Assembly: GCA_009780875.1 (NCBI GenBank)
Contig: WQZE01000015.1
Span: forward strand, 1-13,824
Direction of reading: 5' to 3'
Source of the DNA: Bacillota bacterium
Lineage (GTDB): Bacteria; Bacillota; Clostridia; Christensenellales; Pumilibacteraceae
Length of the DNA: 13,824 nt
Under the pieces are notes generated by a model. The model worked only from the letters and a program-made list of their open reading frames with translations. It was not told the DNA's origin and did no database searches. The first letter of the stretch is position 1; each line of letters starts with the position of its first letter. A program made the translations under genes and the position numbers. Positions 7,174 to 13,253 of the stretch are shown here, piece after piece.

Positions 7174-10100
7174 TTATACAAACGACAAATCTACGGCACC
7201 CGCTTTGGCACGCCCCTTGTACCACATTGTGTATGGGTTGCCAACAAAATCAAGGATGGTTTGACCCCCTTGTGTGGTCAACAAACAAAGCGTGAAGGTT
7301 GGGTCTTGCAACAAACCAAAATGTGCATTTTTTGCCATATCCCAAGCACCCAAAGATATCTGTACACCCTCCGTTTTGTCCTGCCTTGTTTTGACGGATA
7401 CAAATCCTCTGATTTTGTTGCCCTCTCGTATCTCTATATCGCACGCTCTACCCAACGCCTTTTGCACCATCAAATTGGGCTGATGTGCCAATTTTTGTTG
7501 CAGTCTCTCCATCACCACTTGCACCGCTTGTTGTGAGTCTTCCATCGGTACCACGGCATCCTTGTCGCCAAACTCATTGGACAACACAACGCCCGGTCTT
7601 TCTAGGTTGACAGGTGGTGGGACATAGGCGGGCTTTGGCGGAGCCGCAGCGGGGACAACGCCCCCATTTTTGTTGTACGCATCCAAGAACGCTTGCAACT
7701 TGTCCATCTGCAAACCCTTGACAAGTGCCAACCTTTTTTTGCTGTCCTCGTCCAACCCCTCCACATTGTCTATCACAATATTGGGTTGCAAGATGCCATC
7801 ATTATCTTGGTATGTCTTGATGATATCTTGCAACACATCCACGGGCAAAGCCTTGGCAATGTCCAGTCTTTGCTTGTCTTCATCACCCATCTTGACAACA
7901 ATATCCACTTTGAATCCAAGGTGTTCCAAAAGTTCACCTTTGCAAAGATTCTCTTCCAATCCCATATTGGCAACAAAATCACTCTTGTTGTATTGTCCGA
8001 CCGTCGCTTTTTTGCCATCTTTCAATACAAAGGCAAAATCATTGATGCCTTGCACAAACTCCGCCACCCCAAGAACGGTCGTTTTTTCTGCACCCCCCAG
8101 CGTATACACACAGACGCTCTTTGCAAGACAAGTCAAATCATCACTCTTTGCAAGGTGCTCAAACAATATTTTTGATTTTTGATGCGTATTGTTGTTTGCA
8201 AAAGCATCCAGATACAACAACCTATGATTTTGGCACACGATGTTTTGAGCAAGCCTACTCTCAGGTGCCACACGCATCAAAGCCTGTTTGGTGGTTTGCA
8301 AATCCTGTGCAAACGATTGCACCACAAACCGCTCCGCCACACCCAACGCAACCAACAACGATTGCCACACTGGGTCACCCATCTCCTCAAAAATCGTGGC
8401 GGTCAAGACGCCTGCCACACCCTTGTACAACTCTTTGTTTTGCACGGTACCAAGCACACATTCGCCAGGCATCGCAAACCCGCCGCCCTGCTTTGCAATC
8501 ATCTTTTTGTCACTGCACGCTGCTTTCAAAGTATCCACTTTGCCTGGGTTGTCACACACTTGCTTGTACACGCCCAACAAAAGCACCATTCCTTGCAAAT
8601 ATTCTTTTTTGTCAAAAGGCACACTGCCCACACTTGCCATCACCTTTGGCAAAATATTGGTCACCGCACTCTCCACCATATCGGTCTCGGTGATGCCCAT
8701 CTTTTCAAAAAACTGCACGCTTTTGGCATCCGCCATAAAAACACTTGCCACTTGCCTATCCGCTTCTATCATAGCAGATGGCAAATATACACTGGGCACA
8801 CCCTTGCCCTCAAAAGCAACCTGCTTGCCACTTTGCGTCCTAATCATAGGCACTTGCCTACACTCCACGCTCATCACACCTGGGTACCCAAGGCAAATGC
8901 CGTACAAGGTTTTGAGCCAGTCGGTGGACTGTTGTTGCAAAAATTGCAAAGACAAATTTTTGACAAAATCACCCACACCCACCAAAGCCATCCCGTGCTC
9001 TTGGTGCAAGTATTTGAGCAAATTGGCACTGGAACCAAGCCCCAACTCCTCCACCACAAAACCTGCTTTGTGGAGCACGGTTTGCACCACGCCGTTGCCC
9101 GCCAGTTTGTACAAATCACTATCCACCGCAATCGCCAACTCTTTTGCAAGTCCTACCCCACCTCCAAATTGTGGCACCAAAGCCACTCTTTGGATGGCTT
9201 GATAAGTCGCCTTCCAAAAAGCATTGTAGTACACATTGCCGCCAAGATACTCCAAAAACTTGTGCAACGGTGCACTGGCGTGTTGTGAGGTGCGAGTGGG
9301 CAAACTCTCCAAAAACGAAAGCGTCATCCACCCTTTTTGTGCAATATGTGCCAACGCCTCCCCATACAACGCTACCAACTCACCCATCAATTGGTCATTG
9401 AGCACGCTCTTTTGTTTGAGTTGCTCTCTGGTTGGCTTGGTCTCAAACGGTGCATTGACCCAAAAATTGAGCCCCGTCTCAATCTCGGTTGGAAAAAACA
9501 CGGACAATTTTTGCCCACTCACTGCCACAATCTTGCCCTGGTTGTCAAGCCCAAAAGCAAGAGAGATTTCAAAGTTGGGTCTGACCACAGAGTTTTTTGC
9601 ATAGTACAAAAACTTGGCTTGCTGCACGCCGCCTGACAACCCCGTCTTTTTGAGTGTCAACTGTTCCTCTTTGCGTTGTTTTTCTATATGAAAGGATTTG
9701 CTACTGTCCAATGCTTGCCCTTGATACACCTTGACGGACACCTTTTGAACACCTCGCAAAAACAACAATGTCTCTTTTTCCAGACTTGCAAATCGCTCTT
9801 TCAAAATCCCATAGCAATCTTTGTTTTTCAAAAACGAAAATACAAAAACGGTTTTGTTCCCATTTTGAATCCCTGGTATGGCTTTGGGTACGGAAAAATT
9901 CTCAATCGCAAAAGCAAATTGCCCCGAGTATATTTTTGGCAAATCCGTCACACTAAAAACGGACTTGAACCCAATCCCAAACTTGCCAATTTTTTCTTCC
10001 GCAAGTTTTTCACTGGCACCATAATTGGTGATTGCCTTGACATCTTCTAGCACAAAAGGTTTGCCATTGTGGCAAAGTTCCAACCTGTCCTCATACAAGC

Positions 10101-10290
10101 CAAAAAGTAGTTCCGTAGCCCCGGCGTCCTCCGCATTTTGCAACAACTCATAGACAAAGTGCGTGTCATCTTTGTACAAGTCTCCCAATAGTTTGAGAGA
10201 GTTGTCCTCATTTTGCACCCTTGCTTTGTGCAACTCCTCTCTAAAAACTCTGACCTCATCCAGCGTATTTGCCTCTCTTATGCTTTGCAT
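7174..10290 (-). CDS. Large sacsin/NO VEIN-type GHKL ATPase with a possible nuclease-like C-terminus
   Basis: 1038 residues. The N-terminus is a Hsp90/histidine-kinase-like ATPase of the sacsin type: N-box FVYELLQNAEDAGA (45-58; Glu48, Asn52), nucleotide-site segment CHNGKPF (73-79), glycine lid GKFGIGFKSVF (102-112) and SGQFAFAIENF. Residues 140-800 are unrecognised. Two related helical segments follow (804-833 and 848-877), then a Pro/Ala linker (880-894). The last 150 residues (ALGRACDIEI, FVSVKT, QISLGAWDMAKNA, FTLCLL) resemble the C-terminal domain of NO VEIN-type proteins (DUF3883), a restriction-endonuclease fold, but Ser965 stands where Glu/Asp is expected before V-Lys967. A TAG six bases upstream fixes the ATG at 10290. 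Proteins with this ATPase occur in bacterial defence islands; a defence role here is inference. The hydrolase gene follows after 15 bp. Confidence 0.85.
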   Translation of the reverse strand: MQSIREANTLDEVRVFREELHKARVQNEDNSLKLLGDLYKDDTHFVYELLQNAEDAGATELLFGLYEDRLELCHNGKPFVLEDVKAITNYGASEKLAEEKIGKFGIGFKSVFSVTDLPKIYSGQFAFAIENFSVPKAIPGIQNGNKTVFVFSFLKNKDCYGILKERFASLEKETLLFLRGVQKVSVKVYQGQALDSSKSFHIEKQRKEEQLTLKKTGLSGGVQQAKFLYYAKNSVVRPNFEISLAFGLDNQGKIVAVSGQKLSVFFPTEIETGLNFWVNAPFETKPTREQLKQKSVLNDQLMGELVALYGEALAHIAQKGWMTLSFLESLPTRTSQHASAPLHKFLEYLGGNVYYNAFWKATYQAIQRVALVPQFGGGVGLAKELAIAVDSDLYKLAGNGVVQTVLHKAGFVVEELGLGSSANLLKYLHQEHGMALVGVGDFVKNLSLQFLQQQSTDWLKTLYGICLGYPGVMSVECRQVPMIRTQSGKQVAFEGKGVPSVYLPSAMIEADRQVASVFMADAKSVQFFEKMGITETDMVESAVTNILPKVMASVGSVPFDKKEYLQGMVLLLGVYKQVCDNPGKVDTLKAACSDKKMIAKQGGGFAMPGECVLGTVQNKELYKGVAGVLTATIFEEMGDPVWQSLLVALGVAERFVVQSFAQDLQTTKQALMRVAPESRLAQNIVCQNHRLLYLDAFANNNTHQKSKILFEHLAKSDDLTCLAKSVCVYTLGGAEKTTVLGVAEFVQGINDFAFVLKDGKKATVGQYNKSDFVANMGLEENLCKGELLEHLGFKVDIVVKMGDEDKQRLDIAKALPVDVLQDIIKTYQDNDGILQPNIVIDNVEGLDEDSKKRLALVKGLQMDKLQAFLDAYNKNGGVVPAAAPPKPAYVPPPVNLERPGVVLSNEFGDKDAVVPMEDSQQAVQVVMERLQQKLAHQPNLMVQKALGRACDIEIREGNKIRGFVSVKTRQDKTEGVQISLGAWDMAKNAHFGLLQDPTFTLCLLTTQGGQTILDFVGNPYTMWYKGRAKAGAVDLSFV

Positions 10291-10313
10291 AATCTACCCT
10301 ATCCTTGCACCCT

Positions 10314-10349
10314 CCAAGAGTGCTCGCATCCACCAAGACTCTCTTGGTG
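10314..10349 (-). promoter_or_regulatory. Leader with mutually exclusive hairpins before the sacsin-like gene
   Basis: On the minus strand CACCAAGAG (from 10341-10349) can pair with CTTGGTG (10331-10337) to form a 7-bp, 5-nt-loop hairpin, or its CCAAGAG part can pair with CTCTTGG (10314-10320). The two pairings exclude each other. The last element is 24 nt before the ATG and merges into GGAGGG. This is the geometry of an attenuator or translational switch. No known riboswitch core or long leader peptide is visible. Confidence 0.4.
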
Positions 10350-10486
10350 TCCTGTTTGTTTTCTTTTTATGCCAACCGTGCACCCATTATGCTTTCCAGC
10401 ACTTGCAAAACAATGCCCCAGTTTTTCATCGTGGGGTTGCAATGTGTTTGCACTGACCCACCCTTGGATATCCAACCATTTACCAT

Positions 10487-10651
<165 letters not shown>

Positions 10652-10696
10652 TATTTATCACCTATCATACCGTGATAGTTTTTGCAACCAACGGCT

Positions 10697-11797
10697 TTAT
10701 GATACCGTTTTGTTGATTGCCACCAATTCAGAGATAGCAATTTGAGGGTGCCTATACCGCCCTCGTTTTTGCGTTTTGGTTTGGTAGTTGATGGCACTCT
10801 TGCTACAATTGTGTAGGCACGCCAAACACGCTTGGCAATCCTCTCCAAAGACGGGCTTTTGCCTTGCTGCCGTTCCACCCTCCACTTGTTCACCCTTGTT
10901 GCTTTCCACGGCTTTTAGTTGTATGTTGCGTGTAGGACAAATATTGACGCAACCACCACACGCCACGCAATCATCACTGACAACATAGTCTTTGGCAAAG
11001 TTCCCAACCTTTTGCTCCCACTTGGCATTCATCTTTTTCAAAAAGGCAATTTGTTTTTTTGTTTTGTTGCTCTCTTTGCCCCTGATTTGCTCCGCAATCT
11101 TGTCTATATTTTTGTCCGCCTTTGCCAACTTCTTTGCAATCGCCCCCTTGGATTTGAGATCATAATGCGTCACCGCATTGGCAACCATCTTGACCCCCAA
11201 ACCAAAATCCACCTTGACACCCTTTTCCGCCAAAATCTCCACCACGCCCGAGACCGCATTGCCCGCAAAACCACCACAAGTAGCCAGCACAAACACATAC
11301 GGCTTTGGTTCTATCACCACAGACCCCTCACCCACAACACATTTATTCACGGCACCACTTACCACACTTTCTCCCTCAACGCCATCACTCACAACGCATT
11401 CATTCACAGCACCCTCGCTATCAACACACTCACTCTCAACACACTCACTCACGACACTGTCAGCCACCGCCATTTGGCATCCGCTCTCAACCTTGCCCTC
11501 AACATCCCCGCTCACTTCACTTTTCTCCTCCGCTCTCACCTCAGTCAAAGACGCTTTCATCCCACTTGCGCTCCCCACATCTGCTCCCACCAAAGCCCGC
11601 AACTTGTCCTTGACAATCTTGGGTGCGGCACAATAATGTGTCGGAAAAACAAATCCAACCATCTCCACGCCATCCAAAGCAATCACCGTATCCTTGCCCA
11701 CGCCAACAATCTCACACTCCCCCACACTGCCGGCAATCTTTTTGGCCAAATACAAACTATTGCCCGACCCACTAAAAACATATATCCGCTTGTTCAT
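10697..11797 (-). CDS. EFR1-type flavodoxin fused to a 2x[4Fe-4S] ferredoxin, with repeat insertion
   Basis: Cytoplasmic electron carrier of 366 residues. The flavodoxin-like part has the FMN phosphate loop FSGSGNSLYLAKKIA (8-22), then VGFVFPTHYCAAPKIV (47-62) and YVFVLATCGGFAG (167-179). The C-terminus has two [4Fe-4S] motifs: Cys277/280/283/287 (CVACGGCVNICP) and Cys321/324/327/331 (CQACLACLHNCS). This architecture matches the EFR1 family of anaerobic Firmicutes, which are usually about 250-270 residues. The surplus is an insertion at about 72-163 between the last two flavodoxin strands, including degenerate pentapeptides (114-159: VVSEC, VESEC, VDSEG and similar) that add five cysteines. 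GAGGGA precedes the ATG at 11797. A promoter lies about 90 bp upstream. Partner and substrate are unknown. Confidence 0.9.
   Translation of the reverse strand: MNKRIYVFSGSGNSLYLAKKIAGSVGECEIVGVGKDTVIALDGVEMVGFVFPTHYCAAPKIVKDKLRALVGADVGSASGMKASLTEVRAEEKSEVSGDVEGKVESGCQMAVADSVVSECVESECVDSEGAVNECVVSDGVEGESVVSGAVNKCVVGEGSVVIEPKPYVFVLATCGGFAGNAVSGVVEILAEKGVKVDFGLGVKMVANAVTHYDLKSKGAIAKKLAKADKNIDKIAEQIRGKESNKTKKQIAFLKKMNAKWEQKVGNFAKDYVVSDDCVACGGCVNICPTRNIQLKAVESNKGEQVEGGTAARQKPVFGEDCQACLACLHNCSKSAINYQTKTQKRGRYRHPQIAISELVAINKTVS
11321..11458 (-). repeat. 15-bp coding minisatellite in the EFR1-type gene
   Basis: On the coding strand, units such as GTGAGTGAGTGT, GTTGAGAGTGAGTGT, GTTGATAGCGAGGGT, GTTGTGAGTGATGGC and GTTGTGGGTGAGGGG follow each other with a 15-bp period, giving about nine degenerate pentapeptides of the type V-x-S-E-C/G. 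Most unit changes are multiples of three, so the frame is kept. Confidence 0.8.
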
Positions 11798-11834
11798 TCT
11801 TTTTCCCTCATCCTATTTTGAAAAACAATCCATC

Positions 11835-11862
11835 TTTTTGCAACCAATTTTCATTGCAAAAA
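11835..11862 (-). other. Hairpin in the leader of the EFR1-type gene
   Basis: Perfect 9-bp inverted repeat TTTTTGCAA (11835-11843) / TTGCAAAAA (11854-11862) with a 10-nt spacer, between the promoter at 11885-11913 and the ATG at 11797. It could be a leader stem-loop or an operator; its AT-rich stem makes a terminator role doubtful. Confidence 0.4.
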
Positions 11863-11884
11863 AATCCCCCTAGTCTTACACCCT

Positions 11885-11913
11885 ATTATACCAAAAAATG
11901 CCAAAAAAAGCAA
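11885..11913 (-). promoter_or_regulatory. Promoter of the EFR1-type gene
   Basis: On the minus strand TTGCTT (11908-11913), 17 bp, and a perfect TATAAT (11885-11890). The -35 box is part of the 3' arm of the terminator hairpin that ends the upstream transcript, so terminator and promoter share DNA. Confidence 0.65.
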
Positions 11914-11934
11914 CACATTTTTGCATTGCTTTTT
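11901..11934 (-). terminator. Rho-independent terminator after the eight-cysteine protein gene
   Basis: On the minus strand CCAAAAAAGCAA, a 12-nt loop, then TTGCTTTTTTTGG: a stem of about 12 bp with one bulge, in the A-rich/U-rich style in which the 3' arm serves as the U-tract. It is also nearly symmetric on the plus strand. Between it and the stop at 12166 (11940-12165) I see no gene, RNA or repeat. Confidence 0.65.
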
Positions 11935-12165
11935 TGGGTCTCTTCCTATTTCATTGGTGAGATACTTTTGAGTCACACGCTTGTACACATTGCACAACAT
12001 CCTTGTCAAAACATTTTGCTTTTTTATTTTTTATTTTGCGATTTCCACGCCCCTTGCTGAACATAGTGCCGCCGTTGACTCCAATATCCTACTTGCAACA
12101 AACACATCCACAACTTCGCTTGTGTATTTTGGGACAAAACCCCCTTGAACCAACGCCACACTCTT

Positions 12166-12534
12166 CTAGGCCTCTATTTCACTATACAGCATTTCCCCAA
12201 CAAAATAATTTTTGAATCCAAATCCACTCATTTGACACGCTACATTTTCATCATTGCAATCAATCTCTATATGAAAACAATCCTTATCTAACCGTATCTT
12301 AAAATCATCCCTTGTTACACTACCCCTTGGCAAATAATACAAATAGATTTTTTTACAGTGTTGGTTGTTACAAATCACATACCAATCATTTTCTACCTTT
12401 GCAAAATTTGGGTTAGACCAATAAACAGCCTTGCTCTTATTCTGACTGGCAAAAGTACAATTGCGATTGCAAAGAGTGTTCTCCCCCCTATAAAACCTCC
12501 GGTTACAACCAATAATGGCATCCTTCTTTGTCAT
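12166..12534 (-). CDS. Small cysteine-rich protein of unknown function
   Basis: I do not recognise it. 122 residues with eight cysteines (10, 22, 26, 55, 60, 86, 93, 100). Pairs such as C-N-R-N-C (22-26) and C-N-N-Q-H-C (55-60) could bind zinc, though the spacing is not a standard zinc finger. The middle alternates aromatic and charged residues (WYVICNNQHCKKIYLYYLPRG), suggesting a compact beta-rich fold. No signal peptide or membrane segment is present. TTGGAGGTG lies at good spacing before the ATG at 12534, so the start is secure. Codons are more A/T-rich than in neighbouring genes, which fits recent gain. It is preceded by the 20-bp palindrome shared with the DUF4177-like gene and by a hairpin (12560-12582), and it has its own terminator. 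It is therefore probably a single-gene unit. Confidence 0.75.
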   Translation of the reverse strand: MTKKDAIIGCNRRFYRGENTLCNRNCTFASQNKSKAVYWSNPNFAKVENDWYVICNNQHCKKIYLYYLPRGSVTRDDFKIRLDKDCFHIEIDCNDENVACQMSGFGFKNYFVGEMLYSEIEA

Positions 12535-12559
12535 TGCAACACCTCCAAGTTGTTTTTTT

Positions 12560-12582
12560 AAGGCTTGGCAAAGTCAAGCCTT
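12560..12582 (-). other. 5'-leader stem-loop next to the palindrome
   Basis: On the minus strand AAGGCTTG, loop ACTTTGC, CAAGCCTT: a perfect 8-bp stem that begins right after the palindrome at 12581-12600 and ends 26 nt before the ATG. If the palindrome holds the -10 box, the transcript would begin at this hairpin, which could protect the 5' end. Confidence 0.5.
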
Positions 12583-12600
12583 TTGTAGTATACTACAAAA
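12581..12600. promoter_or_regulatory. 20-bp perfect palindrome, copy 1 (operator/promoter)
   Basis: TTTTGTAGTATACTACAAAA, a perfect palindrome 47 bp before the start of the cysteine-rich protein gene. Its centre holds TATACT, a usable -10 box for minus-strand transcription, preceded by GTAG as in the promoters at 660 and 4355. No -35 box lies 17 bp upstream; instead TTGAAA lies 11 bp upstream, as in copy 2. The region from 12601 to 12795 holds nothing else I can identify. Confidence 0.75.
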
Positions 12601-12795
12601 CTTTTTCAAAATTTTTGCCTTATTTCTAAATTTATTACTACTCTCAACTTACACACTCCCATACAGCAAAGACGCACCACCGCCCACTCCAAACACATCT
12701 CACGCATACACCTATTGTTTACAAGACAACCTACCAACCATCTTTGCCACTCTCTTCCCACTTACCCAATGAACATAATACGCTCACATTACAAA

Positions 12796-12827
12796 AAAAC
12801 TGACCAGCATTGTGGGTGGTCAGTTTT
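12796..12827. terminator. Bidirectional terminator after the DUF4177-like gene
   Basis: Perfect 11-bp stem AAAACTGACCA (12796-12806) / TGGTCAGTTTT (12817-12827) with a 10-nt loop. On the minus strand it is followed by more T residues and ends the gene whose stop is at 12854. On the plus strand it is followed by CTTGTTTTTT, so it can work both ways. Confidence 0.9.
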
Positions 12828-12853
12828 CTTGTTTTTTCCTTTCTGTATCAACC

Positions 12854-13030
12854 TTATTCTTTGATAGGTCTTTTGTAAATATGTTTCATCACTCTATCAC
12901 CCGGTGCCCCTACACACGCAACCAGTTCCCAACCCTCTGCTCCTGCCTCATTGAGTTGTTTCACTTGTTGTTTGTCAGCATTCCCAAATAAGTTTTTTTC
13001 TTGCATTTCTACTTTGTACTCCCACTGCAA
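12854..13030 (-). CDS. Small DUF4177-like protein
   Basis: 58 residues. The core QWEYKVEMQ ... LNEAGAEGWELVACVG ... HIYKRP matches the DUF4177 pattern: a W-E-Y strand, a helix, then L-N-x-x-G-x-E-G-W-E-L-V and a final strand. Function of the family is unknown; members are small, cytosolic and widespread in Firmicutes. The start is taken as TTG at 13030 because GGAGAGA (13036-13042) precedes it by about 6 nt and the protein then has the usual length. An in-frame ATG at 13180 would add 50 residues without homology and would read through the 20-bp palindrome, so it is rejected. A strong terminator follows. The palindrome and a 6-bp hairpin (GCAGTT/AACTGC) stand in its leader, as for the cysteine-rich gene. 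Confidence 0.82.
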   Translation of the reverse strand: MQWEYKVEMQEKNLFGNADKQQVKQLNEAGAEGWELVACVGAPGDRVMKHIYKRPIKE

Positions 13031-13035
13031 TACCG

Positions 13036-13042
13036 TCTCTCC
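13036..13042 (-). promoter_or_regulatory. Ribosome site that fixes the TTG start of the DUF4177-like gene
   Basis: GGAGAGA on the minus strand, five bases before the TTG at 13030. No comparable site precedes the other in-frame start candidates (GTG at about 13042, ATG at 13180). Confidence 0.6.
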
Positions 13043-13106
13043 ATCCACACCCGTTGATTTCCCAATTGTTTTGGGCAAGTGTTTTCGCAGTTTATTTGTC
13101 AACTGC

Positions 13107-13126
13107 TTTTGTAGTATACTACAAAA
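13107..13126. promoter_or_regulatory. 20-bp perfect palindrome, copy 2 (operator/promoter)
   Basis: Identical to the 20 bp at 12581-12600. The resemblance extends outward: on the minus strand TTGAAA lies 11 bp before TATACT in both, and a stem-loop (here GCAGTT, 8-nt loop, AACTGC) starts directly after the palindrome in both. The start codon of the DUF4177-like gene is 77 bp away. Confidence 0.75.
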
Positions 13127-13229
13127 AACTTTCAAGATTTTCATCATTTGAAAGTTTTTTGAGACCGTATTTGCGTGCACCCCTCACACTCTACAAAATG
13201 ACTCCTACACTCGTTTATTTTCAAAAACA

Positions 13230-13244
13230 AGATTGTTCCAATCT
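13230..13244 (-). terminator. Possible weak terminator of the carboxypeptidase gene
   Basis: On the minus strand AGATTG, loop GAA, CAATCT, then TGTTTTTG, starting 9 bases after the stop at 13254. The stem is only 6 bp, so the call is tentative. Confidence 0.45.
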
Positions 13245-13253
13245 CCACCCTTT

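Noticed and set aside
6322..7536. Plus-strand frame of about 400 codons opposite the hydrolase
   Set aside because: It spans two minus-strand genes and their junction, lacks any motif, and results from the scarcity of stops in the C/A-rich strand.
8179..9288. Plus-strand frame of about 370 codons opposite the sacsin-like gene
   Set aside because: Same cause; the minus-strand frame carries recognisable ATPase motifs and a continuous 1038-residue product.
10385..10447. A 20-residue frame (MKNWGIVLQVLESIMG...) upstream of the sacsin-like gene as a leader peptide
   Set aside because: It has no ribosome site and lacks the codon runs of attenuator leader peptides; chance occurrence is likely.
11940..12165. 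Possible gene remnant between the terminator and the eight-cysteine gene
   Set aside because: Both strands were read; the short frames have no ribosome site and match no family I recognise.
13031..13180. Longer N-terminus for the DUF4177-like protein from an ATG at 13180
   Set aside because: It would translate the 20-bp palindrome and the leader hairpin, adds 50 residues without similarity, and the TTG at 13030 has a proper ribosome site and gives the family length.
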